Positions 34,768 through 45,641 of a stretch of DNA of 64,000 nt are shown piece by piece (the stretch's first letter is position 1; each line of letters begins with the position of its first letter). This DNA is from Gentiana macrophylla (taxonomy: Eukaryota > Streptophyta > Magnoliopsida > Gentianales > Gentianaceae): contig JAOBSW010001128.1 of assembly GCA_026214975.1 (NCBI GenBank), positions 62,001 to 126,000 of the forward strand. The letters run 5' to 3'. Made by a program: the position numbers and the translations under genes. The notes beneath the pieces were generated by a model that made no database searches, was not told where the DNA came from, and worked only from the letters and a program-made list of their open reading frames with translations.

Positions 34768-35749
34768 TCTCCTCTTATTTTCTTTTTTAGTAGTAGTTTG
34801 TAAATAGGCCTTACGCCAAAAATAATAATCTCGTAGTATCGTTGTAATGCTCGAGAAATTATCGGAAGTTCGGTGTTGTTGAAGTCGTTGTAATGTCCGG
34901 AAAAATACAACTCTGATTCAGCATTTGTAATCGGTAAATTTTCTTAAGTATTTATGTTTGTTTTTATCTTTTTCGTTGTTATAATGATTTTAGGCTAACT
35001 CTAAATAACTAGCCAAAGTTATGTAATAGTTTTATTTCAATCTTTTCGGTAAAGGAATGATGTCTAAGTAAAATTTGATTAAAATTGAGATAATTGAATC
35101 TTTTTCTATTTTGTAAACATTGATAATATTCGGATTGACGTAATTAACCAAGATGAATCGCACCATATAACCTAATGATGAACTGACCAGAGAAGTTAGG
35201 ATATGAGATAAAAGATAGAAAAACCGGAGGGTAAAATTGGCCGTCTTGGCGTGACAACGGAATCCTATTTCCTACCCGAGGCGATTTGTCTTGGGAAAGA
35301 TTAATCTTATTAATTGTGCTCGAGATCGTAATAATGTTAAAATCAACAGTTTAATTAAAACTAACACCGGAAAGTTAAATCGATCCGCGACAACGGAGCC
35401 TTTTGAATAACATCGGCCGTCGACAAGCGGAATAACCTCTTTTATCCGGTGTAGATTTGTACTCAAAGTACTGTTCGGACTAACTAAGATTAGCATGGGG
35501 CGGTTGTGGAGATTGAAGCGATGACAATGACATATGACAATTTCATACGCGCCGTGTGAGGAGGAATTGTTAACCTCAGGAGTGCACCGTTTCATTTACT
35601 CAATTGGACCTAATATAAAAGGAAAGATCGAGCACATTCCGTTTATCTTGAAAAGATCGTATAAATCAATTATATAAACTTTGGCTAGTTCTCTAATGAT
35701 ATATTGGTATCTATATATTTATATCTATATATATATTTTGCAATCTATG

Positions 35750-35755
<6 letters not shown>

Positions 35756-35828
<73 letters not shown>
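35756..35828 (+). repeat. Microsatellite (TA)n
   Basis: About 36 TA units; the 3' LTR has a much shorter tract at the same place (about 53758-53785), so the repeat expanded or contracted after insertion. Confidence 0.9.
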
Positions 35829-35833
<5 letters not shown>

Positions 35834-36074
35834 TAGAATAACTTTTAAATTACGCATTTATTTTATATGTTCAATAGAATAGTAGTAATCTGTGTGATAA
35901 AATTGCGGTTTAGATCGAGTTAATAATGACTCTTTGGTGTTTAACCACACTTAAAAGAATTACCACGTTTTCCCGAGGATTCGACACTCTGACTCACCAT
36001 ACTAGCACTATGATTTGACCCGGTACACTGCCGGTTAAGGATTATTAGCACTAGAAAAGGTCCTGTCAGCTTTC

Positions 36075-36092
36075 TGGCGCCGTTGCCGGGGA
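36075..36092 (+). promoter_or_regulatory. Primer-binding site, tRNA-Asp (A2)
   Basis: TGGCGCCGTTGCCGGGGA is an exact 18-base match to the tRNA-Asp 3' end complement, six bases after the LTR. Confidence 0.95.
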
Positions 36093-36289
36093 AATCACGT
36101 CGCTAATTTCTTTCTTTGTGTCTATGGTTACTACTTGTATTAGCTCAAAATTCTCGAGAATAAATCAACACTTTTTCTTATCTCATTTCTATTTTATTTT
36201 TCGTTGGTATCTACTTTCTTTTAGTTACCAATTTTCTTTCTCTATAAAAGTCGAGTTTTTCTATTTTCGTTAGTTGATGACCGTAGTGG

Positions 36290-37962
36290 TAAGGCCCCGC
36301 TCACTCCTTATAAGCCCCGACATAAACACTTACGAAAGGCGATTAAAGTAGAGAGTAAACGCGGTCATACTAGTCGTGAAATCGACCAAGAATCATCTTC
36401 AAACAAAAATACGAGAATGGTCAAACTAGTGATGAAACAAATGAGCAGAGGCTAGATCATGCTCCAGGCATGGACAAAACCCCGTTAACCCTAATAATAA
36501 TCAAAATCATAATAATAGAAATAATCAAGATCGGAACCGAGAATAATCGTAATAACCCACCAAACCCGAGACCTATCTCGTGATCAAACCGTAAGAAGAA
36601 ACCGGACTAATAATCCCATACTTTTACCCAATGAAGGAGCAAACAATTTGAAATTAAATCTCATCTTTTGGTTTAATTGACGCAAGAGCCCAATTCTAGG
36701 AGAGGATGATGAAGATCCACATCATCATCTCTATCTTTTGAAGAATCGTGCAATACTGACCAAAAGTCAAGGTGCTCATAAGGAATTAACGAGGATGACT
36801 ATGTTTCCTTTTTCTTTAAAAGGACGAGCCCGAGATTGGTTTATGTCTCTTCCACATCATTCACTTACGAGTTGGGAGGATATTCAAACTGAATTTCTAA
36901 AACAATATTTTACTCCTGGAAGAAATTTGGAATTAAAAGTCGAGGTTGCTAACTTTAGACAAGGATCTGAAGAAACGCTTGGGAATGCCTGGGAAAGATT
37001 TAAAAAATTGTTAAGAGCCTGTCCCGATCATGGTTATTCCTTAGATATGCAAATTCATTTTTACGTCAGTAAATTAAGAAAAGATTCACGTCTGAGATGT
37101 AGATCATGCATATGGTGGTTCTTTAATGATGAGTGAAGCACAAATAGTTTACGATGCTATAGAAAAGATTTCCAAGAATAACAGAATGTGGGAAACCGGT
37201 TCTAGCACCAGAAAAGTAGCTTTTGCAGGAGAATGTACATCTAATACGGAAGTTTTAGCACATTTGGAGAATTTGAGTAGGAAATTTGATAGGCTACAAT
37301 CGAACAAAAACCAAAGTTCAGAAAATAGTACACCAACTGAATACTCAAATCAGGATAATATGATCGAAGAACCAACAGGATATTCAAGAGAGGAGGTGAG
37401 TTTTCTTCAGCAGCATAGGAACTTGAACAATGCATACTCAAACTCGTTTAATGCTATTAGAAGAGATCACCCTACTTATCGATGGTCTGAAAACCCTAGT
37501 AAGCAAGGACAACCGCCATATCCAGTCCCATATAGGAATATGAATAATAATCAAGTTTATCAAGAAAGTACATCTAATCAGAATTTACAATCATTACCTA
37601 GATCCTATCCTCAACATACCACTCAAAGTATACCAGTAACTCAAAGTTCAACTCAACCTGCAGAAGGAGTTGAAAAATGGGAAAAACTAATGGAAAATAT
37701 GATGGGTGTAGTATCTACTCAAGCTAAGAATATGGAAACAATGATGACTTCTATAGGTACAGTCTCTAAGGATCTGAGTACAATGAAAACATCTATGAGT
37801 GGACATGATACCAGAATGAGAACGATAGAAGCCTCATTGAGGAATATGGAAGATCATTTGAGTAGGGAAGGTGAACGTAATAACAGTAGACCTCCAGGAG
37901 GATTACCAAGCAATACTGAAAGAAACCCAAGAGAGGTAAATGTTGTAGTTAAGAGAAGTTGA
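36290..37962 (+). pseudogene. gag of A2
   Basis: The N-terminal part (36290-36737) is readable only in fragments with stops. The core lies in 36738-37136: MFPFSLKGRARDWFMSLP, FLKQYFTPGRN, AWERFKKLLRACPDHGYSLD. It then shifts frame to 37126-37962, a 278-residue stretch ending GGLPSNTERNPREVNVV, the usual Athila gag end. The C-terminal part contains VSTQAKNMETMMTSIG with coiled-coil character and a Gln/Asn-rich middle. A CCHC zinc knuckle was not found. Gag forms the particle shell; this copy has at least one frameshift in the core. Confidence 0.85.
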
Positions 37963-38599
37963 AAACTCTGTGGTAGTAATGGAGTAGAAAACTTCGGAAA
38001 TAATGAAGTAGAAAATGATTTAGATGGAAAGAATGATGAAATTGAATTCACTGATGAGGAAGAAGAAATTATAGAGAATTTCTTGAAAAGGAATAGAAGT
38101 TTGGAACCTGAGAATGAATGTGAGAAATGGGTAAAAATCCCTAGGATTTTGAAAGATCCCATGGATAAAGATTTAAGGAATTTATTCAAGGAACATGTTA
38201 GAATAGAGGATAATGAAAACAAGGATGAGAAACAAGAAAAACTGAAGGAATCTGAAGTAGAGATTGATTCAGGGAATGTTTTAAAAGAAAAAATTCAAGA
38301 ACCTGAAACATGGCGATCAAATAATACTCAAAGGTTTAAGGAGAAAGGAAAAGAGAAAATGACTTTGGGATCAAAGGTTATAGATTTAGAATCTTTACCT
38401 TACCCACCTAAAGATCAAATTAAAAAGATTAAAACTGATCGTAGTATGCTCGTTTCCTTGATACTTTTCGTCATATTCATGTTAATATCCTCATTATCGA
38501 AGCTACAATTAGTATGCCTCGCTTATGGAAAGTTTCGAAAGATATTACATCAAACAAGAAAAAATTAGAGGAATATGAGAATATATGCCTAAATGAAGA
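37963..38599 (+). pseudogene. Gag-protease linker of A2
   Basis: A charged, Glu/Lys-rich stretch (38083-38430) leads to LPYPPKDQIKK, the Athila linker also present in element A at about 10290. After that, the frame changes and the helical linker continues in another frame up to the protease. No enzyme motif is present. Confidence 0.7.
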
Positions 38600-39646
38600 A
38601 TGTTCTGCAGCTTTTGCAAAGATAAGTTACCGCCTAAACTGAAAGATCCTGGAAGTTTTACCATTCCATGTGAGATTGGAGGATTTCTGTTTAAGAAGGT
38701 CTTATGTGATCTTGGAGCTAGTATAAATCTCATGTCTTATGAGGATTATAAGAAGCTAGGCATAGGAAAGCTTGCTAAAACTGAAATGACTCTGCAGATG
38801 GCAGATAGATCGATTAAATACCTTAAAGGAATTATTGAGGACGTATTGGTTAAAGTAGACAAGTTCTATTTACCAGTAGACTTTGTAGTTATGGAAATGG
38901 AAGAAGGATATTCAGCGCCACTTATTCTAGGTCGACCATTTCTAGCTACAGGAAGAACTTTAATAGATGTCCAGAAAGGAGAGTTAATTCTGAGAGTCAA
39001 TGAAGATGAAGTTGCTTTCAATATTTTCAAAGCTATGAACCATCCATACAGATCACCAGAATCATGTTCTTTTATAGAAGATATTCATTCTGTCTATGAT
39101 AATCAGTTACCAACTTTTGAAGACAGATTAGAAGAATGTTTAACTCTGTCTATCTATAAGGAAGATGAGAAAGACACCGAAATGAAAGAGATAATCCTTT
39201 CTCTAGATAAAGGAAATTTTACTTTTAAACCATCATGGCATAAGTATTTGGAATTAGAACTAGAAGGACCAGTTCTTAAACCATCACTGGAAGATCCACC
39301 TAAGAATCTGGAATTGAAACCGTTACCTTTAAATCTAAAATATGCTTTTCTTGAAACTAATAATCTATTACCGGTTATTATTTCATCATCTTTAACTAAG
39401 CAACAAGAAGATCAATTACTTAGAATGTTGAAAAAGCATAAGAAAGCTTTTGGATGGACAGTTGCCGATATTCGAGGTATTAGCCCTGAGATTTGCGTTC
39501 ATAAGATAATTTCGAAGGAAGATGCTAAACCTTGTATTCAACCGGCGCTACGCCTCAACCCAAATTTGCGATTAATTGTTAAGAAAGAGGTCATTAAGCT
39601 ATTAGAAATGGGGATAATTTTTCCCATATCGATAGTGAATGGGTAA
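38600..39646 (+). CDS. Protease and RT N-terminus of A2
   Basis: This 348-residue frame starts with a retropepsin: DPGSFTIPCEIGGFLFKKV, active-site CDLGASINLMS at about residues 36-46, LQMADRSI and LILGRPFLAT. A spacer follows (LPTFEDRLEECLT, PSWHKYLELE), then the RT N-terminal region (LKKHKKAFGWTVADIRGISP, CVHKII), ending within the RT fingers at MGIIFPIS. An intact upstream frame fusion is not visible, so the ATG at 38600 may be only an internal Met. The protein would be a domain of a Gag-Pol polyprotein. Confidence 0.85.
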   Translation: MFCSFCKDKLPPKLKDPGSFTIPCEIGGFLFKKVLCDLGASINLMSYEDYKKLGIGKLAKTEMTLQMADRSIKYLKGIIEDVLVKVDKFYLPVDFVVMEMEEGYSAPLILGRPFLATGRTLIDVQKGELILRVNEDEVAFNIFKAMNHPYRSPESCSFIEDIHSVYDNQLPTFEDRLEECLTLSIYKEDEKDTEMKEIILSLDKGNFTFKPSWHKYLELELEGPVLKPSLEDPPKNLELKPLPLNLKYAFLETNNLLPVIISSSLTKQQEDQLLRMLKKHKKAFGWTVADIRGISPEICVHKIISKEDAKPCIQPALRLNPNLRLIVKKEVIKLLEMGIIFPISIVNG

Positions 39647-40160
39647 GTCCAACTCAAGTTGTACCAAAGAAAGGAGGTTTCACAAAGTGAAAGAGAATGA
39701 AAAGAATGAATGGATTCCGACAAGAGAGATTACTGAGTTATCGAATGTGCATTGATTTTAGAAAACTAAATGATCATACTAAGAAAGATCATCATCCACT
39801 TCCATTCATAGTGCGAGATGTTGGAACGCGTTTAAGTGGACATAAGTATTACTGTTTCTTAGATGGTTATTCAGGATATTTACTGAGATATTCATTGCAG
39901 CGCAGAGATAGAGAAAAACTACTTTCACTTGTCCTTATGGAACTTTTGCTTATAAAAGAATGCCGTTTGGTTTATGTAATGCACCAGCTACTTTTCAAAG
40001 GTGTATGATGGCTATATTTGCTGATATGGTTGAGAAATTCTTAGAAATTTTTATGGACGACTTTAGTGTTTACGGAGATTCATTTGATGTTTGTTTGTTA
40101 CACTTAGAACGAGTGTTACAACGTATTTGTGAAGATACCAACTGGTACTAAATCGGGAAA
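39640..40160 (+). pseudogene. RT palm of A2, frameshifted
   Basis: The RT continues over several frames: SPTQVVPKKGGF, YRMCIDFRKLNDHTKKDHH, FLDGYSGY (first catalytic Asp), then after a shift MPFGLCNAPATFQRCM and IFMDDFSVYG with the catalytic DD pair at about 40053-40058. At least three shifts lie within 500 bases. Confidence 0.85.
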
Positions 40161-40171
40161 AATGTCACTTA

Positions 40172-40846
40172 ATGGTATCAGAAGGAATTGTTTTAGGTCA
40201 TAGAATCTCTGAAGAAGGTATTGAAGTTGATAAAGCTAAAGTCGAGGTAATTGAAAAATTACCTCCTCCAGTTAATTTAAGAACCCTAAGAGGATTTCTC
40301 GGACATGCAGGATTTTATAGAAGGTTCATTGCCGATTTTTCAAAAATAGCAAAGCCTCTAAGTCATTTACTTGAAAAGGAAGTACCTTTTAACTTTGATA
40401 GTAAATGTATGGAAGCCTTTCAGACCTTAAAAGCGAGGTTGACTACTGCACCAGTGCTAGTAGCACCAGATTGGAGTTTGCCGTTTGAGATTATGTGTGA
40501 TGCGAGTGATTTAGCTATAGGAGCAGTTTTAGGTCAAAGATATAACAAAGTTCTCAAAGCTATTTACTATGCATCTCACACATTAAACGTAGCTCAACTA
40601 AATTATGCAACTACAGAAAAAGAACTGTTGGCTGTAATTTTTGCCTTAGATAAGTTTCGATCGTATATTGTTGGTTCTAAGGTAATAATTTATACAGACC
40701 ATTCAGCACGGAAATATTTATTAAGTAAGAAAGATGCTAAACCTCGTCTTCTTAGATGGATTCTCTTACTTCAAGAATTCGATATTGAAATTAAAGATAA
40801 AAAAGGAAGTGAGAATGTAGTAGCAGATCATCTAAGTAGAATGTAA
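40172..40846 (+). CDS. RT thumb and RNase H of A2
   Basis: This 224-residue frame is uninterrupted. It has [17 protein letters not shown] and [15 protein letters not shown] of the RT thumb, then RNase H with the catalytic motifs [26 protein letters not shown] and YTDHSA, and VADHLSRM near the end. It removes the RNA strand during reverse transcription. The stop (TAA, 40844) after DHLSRM separates it from integrase, which is normally fused in Athila, so this stop is likely a lesion. Confidence 0.88.
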   Translation: MVSEGIVLGHRISEEGIEVDKAKVEVIEKLPPPVNLRTLRGFLGHAGFYRRFIADFSKIAKPLSHLLEKEVPFNFDSKCMEAFQTLKARLTTAPVLVAPDWSLPFEIMCDASDLAIGAVLGQRYNKVLKAIYYASHTLNVAQLNYATTEKELLAVIFALDKFRSYIVGSKVIIYTDHSARKYLLSKKDAKPRLLRWILLLQEFDIEIKDKKGSENVVADHLSRM

Positions 40847-41097
40847 AATGATGAAGAAAAGGGAATTGAAATAAAAGATTCATTTCCTGATGAACAACTG
40901 TTTAGAATAGATACTCCTTCAACCATGCAGTTATTAAAGAATAGAATTCCTTCTAAGGAAATGTCACCTTGGTTTGGAGATATCATTAATTACTTAACCT
41001 GTGATTATATTCCGTCTCATTGGACTTGGCAAATGTAAAAGAAGTTCTTTTATGACTTAAAATTTTATTACTGGGAGGAACCGGACCTTTTCCGTAA

Positions 41098-42270
41098 ATG
41101 TTCGGATGGGATAATCGAGGAAAATGTGTGCCTGATAATGAAATTTTAAGTGTTTTGTCATTTTGTCATGATCGTGAGGCAGGAGGTCATCATGGAGGTT
41201 GGAAAACTGCTTTTAAAGTTTTACAATGTGGTTTTTATTGGCCTACACTATATAGAGATGCGTATAAGTATGTTAAATCTTGTGAGTCTTGTCAAAAATG
41301 GGGAAATGTATCTAAAAAACATGAAATGCCTATGCAACCTATTTTAGAATGTGAGTTATTTGATGTTTGGGGTATAGATTTCATGGGACCTTTCCCTATA
41401 TCTTTTGGAAAAAGATTTATTCTTGTAATGGTAGATTATGTTTCAAAATGGGTAGAAGCTGAAGCTCTTCCCACTAATGATACCAAAGTTGTCATAAGAT
41501 TCCTTAAAAAGAATATATTTACCAGATATGGCATTCCGAGGGCTATCATTAGTGATAGAGGGTCACACTTTTGTAATAAACCATTTACTAAGATAGTTGA
41601 AAAATATGGTGTAACGCATAAGTTAGGAACGCCTTATCATCCGCAAACCAGTGGATAGGTAGAGGTGTCAAATAGAGAGATCAAAAGAATCGTGGAGAAA
41701 ACAGTGGAATAAAATCGTAAAAACTGGGCAGTTAAATTAGATGATGCATTATGGGCATATAGAATAGCTTTTAAAACACCAATTGGTTGTTCTCCCTATA
41801 AGCTAGTCTTTGGTAAGTCTTGTCATCTCCCAGTTGAGTTAGAACACCGAGCCTTCTGGGCTATTAGATTTATTAATTTTGATCCTAAGGCTGTCGGTGA
41901 TCATAGATTGCTTCAATTAACAGAATTAGAAGAATTTCGTCTCGATTCTTATGAAAACGCTCGAATCTACAAGGAACGCACGAAATCTTTCCATGATAAG
42001 AGAATCTTTAAACGTGAGTTCCATGTAGGTGATCGAGTGCTCTTGTACAATTCACGTTTAAAGTTGTTTCGTGTAAGCTTAAGTCAAGATGGATGAGTCC
42101 ATTTAAAGTAACACGGGTTTACAAATCGAGTCGTTGAACTAAGCGATGGAAATACAACTTTTATAGCCAATGGCCACATAGTAAAGTTATTTGTGGAGGG
42201 AGAAGGAATCACACCGAAAGAAGAAGTAATGCTACTGATTGATCCCCCGATGATTGAAAAAGGTAAAAAC
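41098..42270 (+). pseudogene. Integrase of A2 with stops
   Basis: The frame at 41098-41658 holds the zinc domain ([28 protein letters not shown]) and core motifs [11 protein letters not shown] (first Asp), [11 protein letters not shown] (second Asp) and [12 protein letters not shown] at 41656-41658 falls just before VEVSNREIKR, which carries the catalytic Glu, and a TAA follows at 41710. The sequence goes on with [36 protein letters not shown] and, after a shift near 42090, VVELSDGNTTFIANGH up to a stop near 42270. It would integrate cDNA into the host chromosome. Confidence 0.87.
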
Positions 42271-42394
42271 TAAAAAAGCAAAAAGAGAAACGAAATCCGC
42301 CAAATACCAGGTGCTATCTATCTTTACTCTACTTTTCTGTGTTTTTATGTTTAAACTCTTTTCGTCTTTTACCGGATAGACGTAAAAGAACTGG

Positions 42395-42817
42395 ATGTCT
42401 TTTTTAGATAGATTAGGAGTTTTTGTGTTACTTTTGAAATTAGGCCTTGATAAAGATGTCGCATTTTCTATAGAAGCTTTAGTTTTTGAACAAAACAAGA
42501 AATTGTTAAGAGAGATTAGATTGAGAGAGGTTTGTAATGGAACATCAAGAAGTGCAATGAAAAGAAGGGCTAAGTTTTTGATGAGATGCAGACTCTGTGG
42601 AAAAAGTAAACATGTTGGACGCTGTGGGAAAAACACAACCAAATCCCAGGATGAGTGTTTGAATATTGTTAGGAAGGGAACGATTAGGTGGTTATCCGAA
42701 AATCCCGATGGAATTCCGAGAGATAATTCAAATGCTTCGTTTTTAGGAGTTAGGTTGATTGAACGTTATATCAGAACTCTGGAAGATTTAGAAATCGAAG
42801 AATCAGGAACCCCTTAA
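42395..42817 (+). CDS. Small Cys/His ORF between pol and env-position ORFs
   Basis: An intact 140-residue frame lies 125 bases after the pol stop. It is basic in the middle (SRSAMKRRAKFLMRC) and has CRLCGKSKHVGRC, a C-X2-C-X4-H-X3-C arrangement one residue shorter than a retroviral zinc knuckle. The tail is acidic (TLEDLEIEESGTP). I do not recognise the family. It could be a nucleic-acid-binding accessory protein, or a stray exon joined to pol: sequence before the ATG (CTTTTTTAG) resembles a splice acceptor and AAAAAGGTAAAAA near 42257 a donor. Its integrity among broken neighbours is notable. Confidence 0.5.
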   Translation: MSFLDRLGVFVLLLKLGLDKDVAFSIEALVFEQNKKLLREIRLREVCNGTSRSAMKRRAKFLMRCRLCGKSKHVGRCGKNTTKSQDECLNIVRKGTIRWLSENPDGIPRDNSNASFLGVRLIERYIRTLEDLEIEESGTP

Positions 42818-43488
42818 GTTTCGAGTCTTTTCTTATGTTTTATTTTATAAAATTTTCGCATAACTTCTGAAAATTTTATAAAATTGGATCTTTATGAAAT
42901 TTGAGGAGTTTTATAAAAGTTTTTTTTAGTTTTAATTTAGATGTTTTATAAGAGTTAATATGAATTTATTAAATTTTTATAAGCTTTTTATTAAGTGTTA
43001 TAAAAAATTTATTAAATTTTCAGAAATTGTTATAAAATTATAAGATTTCCTTCAAATTTTTAAGATTTTATTAAGTTTTAAAAAATTATTATAAACTTAT
43101 CTTTAAGATTTTAATCAAGTTTTATAAGAATTTTATAAGTTTTAATCAAAAAATCATAAAAAGTAAAAAATCGGAAAAAGTGAAAAAAAAAAATGGGCAC
43201 GGACCGATCCGGCCTTAACTCGGACCGGTCCGGGGTCTAAAAACATAAAAAACGGGGAATCCCTTTTCTTCTTCTTCTTCCCTAATTTTCTAAACAAACA
43301 GCCGAAATTTTTCTTCAATTCTTCCACAAAAATTCATCTCACACTACACCACTACTTGATTTCTTCCTACATTCATCTCCTCTCTTCACACAAGTTGAGA
43401 AAATCAAAAAGGATCAAAAACAAGCTTCAATCTTTTCCGGGACTTTACAACTTTTCCGGCCTACTTTTCAACGTTTTCTACATATTAA
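42818..43488 (+). other. Spacer with GC-rich palindromes before env-position ORFs
   Basis: This AT-rich stretch has no gene. At 43200-43212 and 43221-43234 it holds CGGACCGATCCGG and CGGACCGGTCCGGG. It ends with a pyrimidine-rich, leader-like sequence. It could be a promoter or leader for a separate env-region transcript. Confidence 0.5.
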
Positions 43489-43634
43489 GGTATAATTTAG
43501 TTTATTTAGCTATCAATTTCGTATTTTTCATAATTTTTTAGATTAATTTCAACTATTTTGATTTTTGAGTGTGTTGTGACATTTTTATTTTTTGTTGTTG
43601 TTTTTGTTGTTGATTGGCTTTACCAATATCGTAG
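43489..43634 (+). other. Candidate intron before env-position ORF 1
   Basis: TTAAG|GTATAATTTA at 43489 fits a plant splice donor. A T-rich tract (43575-43620) precedes TATCGTAG at 43634, a good acceptor, and AATGGCTGAG follows at once with the likely start codon. About 146 bases would be removed. Retrotransposon env-region genes are often expressed from spliced RNA; here this is inferred from sequence only. Confidence 0.45.
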
Positions 43635-43635
43635 A

Positions 43636-45109
43636 ATGGCTGAGTCGAGTAAGAAAGCCTCTAAAAAGCGTAAATCAAACATTCCTATATCAACTCCGGT
43701 CGTAGGCACTATAATTTTATCATCTGAAGAAGAAGCCGTAAGCTTTGATAAAACAGCATCACAAGAGGCTAAGAATGCGTATAAAAGAATTTATAGTAAA
43801 TGTGATGTTCTAGTTGAAAAAGGATTAGATTTGGATGACTTAGGTGATGAAGTTAAAGATATCTTTTATTAAACGTCAGTGGTTAGAACTAGCAGCTAGA
43901 AGAGAAGGGGAGATTAACACGACTTTAGTAGCTGAGTTTTATTCGGTTTTATCTACTTTGTCACAAGATGAGCTTACTAAGTCACAAACTGTACCCCTAA
44001 GAACTAGAAATGTTCCTTTTAACCCTGCCGTTATTAATGCAATTCTAGGAGTTGAAGTTTTTTCTGATGAGGAGGATTACAGGGTAGTTTGGAATTTAGA
44101 TGATCCTGCAAGCTTTGAGCAGACTGCCCTAAGAGCTCAGAACGCTTTTGACCCAACCGCTGTGTGGGTTGAAAATCGGTTTAACTACGGGAACTATATT
44201 AGAGGTTTGAGGGCAATTAAAAGATTTATTAGCCATAATCTCTATCCTTCTAGTAAACATACTGCATATGGAAAGGAAGATGTTTGTATCGCTTGGGCGA
44301 TGGTGAATGATGTTAAGGTGGATGTTGGAAAGGTCATGTTTAAAAGAATTTTTGAAAGTATTGTCATCGCCAGACCAGGGAGTCATCTGTACTTCCCTTG
44401 TTTTATCTCAGATTTATGTCGTAGGGTGGGAGTACCAGTCCTGCCCAATGACAAGTTATCTCTGGCAGATGCAAATCTGATTGGACCAAGTTTGACCAGG
44501 CTTCCGGATGGTAGTATACGCTCTTTGATTAGAAGCCGTCAAACTCAACCAGCTCCACCAGTTTTCACATCTTCTTCCTCTTTTCCATCTTTTTCTAGTC
44601 AGCCTCAACAAACTTCTTTCTCCAACACAATCACCTATGATATGTTTCAATCTTTAGTATCAGACGTTGCACGTGGTCAAGCCAACATGGCTTTGTATGC
44701 TGAGAGTAATAGGCAGTGGTGTGATGATATTCGTAGAGGTTTAAGGAGGAACGAGCAGTTGCTTCGTAATCCTACCTTTGATGATCCTGCCTATCCACCT
44801 TGTCAGTCAGATCCGTATACCTTACCAGATTGGGTAGCGCCTATTCCACCACCTTCGAGCTTTCATCCATCGTCATATCCTTTTGGGAGCCAATCTAGTG
44901 GAACAGGTGTATTTTCGACAGGTGATCAGAGACCAGCGATGTCTAGTTGGGGAGGATTCACTGAGTTTGCACATATCACGACTGGCATGAGTTCGATGGG
45001 TCTTGATAGTTCAGTCAGGACCACGACTACAGTTCAGCCACCAGCTTCTCAGTCGTTTCCAAGTTCAAGCTTTCATGTCGATCCCGAGGAAGACTATGAA
45101 GAAGATTGA
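43636..45109 (+). pseudogene. Env-position ORF 1, plant transposon-protein domain
   Basis: The likely start is ATG 43636 (MAESSKKASKKRKSN), with a basic, nuclear-localisation-like N-terminus. An alternative start at 43558 would add a hydrophobic segment (TFLFFVVVFVV), but it lies in the candidate intron. A frameshift near 43865 moves to the frame ending 45109. That part holds RQWLELAARREGEINTTLVAE, FNPAVINAILGV, VWNLDDPASFEQTALRAQNA and IARPGSHLYFPCFISDLCRR, the pattern of the 'putative plant transposon protein' domain found in Athila env-position ORFs. The C-terminus is Ser/Pro/Gln-rich. No signal peptide or fusion peptide is apparent. Function is unknown. Confidence 0.72.
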
Positions 45110-45641
45110 ATTTTGTGACTTTGTTTGATTAAACATTTTTACTGCACATTTTTTCGACATTTTCATTCAGATATTGGTATGTTTTCGTTTTCGTTTATTT
45201 TGATCGTATTATCTAAATATGGTTTGCATTCTAAATCGTTTTAATTTTTATAAACTATAAAAAAACCCAAAAATAATTTTTGTATCATTTCTATGTCGTT
45301 TTACAAAAATATAATGTGTCGTTTTATCAGTCGTATCAAGTAGAACAAGCTTTATATCTTCAAAAAGGTAAGGATTATTCCACACGTGAAGTAAAAAACC
45401 AAAACACAACTTGTCTTTTACCTCTGTCCTCAGTAAAAGGAAGATGAGGCCGGACCGGTCCGGCTCATTGTCGGCCCGAGCCGTGAAGAAGAATGGGGTG
45501 AGTCATTCTTGAGCCCGTCTAGTGCATCCACGTATGTATAATTTTCTATCTATTAAAAGAGTTCAGGGCATGAGAAACCATTCCATACCTTTACTTTCTA
45601 TCTACTTTCAATTTTTTTTACTTTTCATCTAGCTTTTAAAA
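45110..45641 (+). other. Spacer between env-position ORFs
   Basis: Non-coding. It carries the perfect 16-base palindrome GCCGGACCGGTCCGGC at 45449-45464, followed by TCGGCCCGAGCCG. A T-rich leader precedes the next ATG at 45642. Confidence 0.6.

Larger units (their letters stand above)
33984..36068 (+). repeat. 5' LTR of A2 (2085 bp)
   Basis: It matches the 3' LTR at 48382-49491 and 53125-54023. It contains CCGGACTGGTCCGG at 34604-34617, a TATA box (TATATAAAG at 34655-34663) and two long TA repeats (34693-34766 and 35756-35828). Short frames in it are not genes. Confidence 0.92.

Noticed and set aside
43558..43635. Hydrophobic N-terminal extension of env-position ORF 1 as a signal or membrane segment
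   Set aside because: It falls inside the likely intron and is T-rich; the MAESSKKASKKRK start right after the acceptor is more plausible, though not proven.
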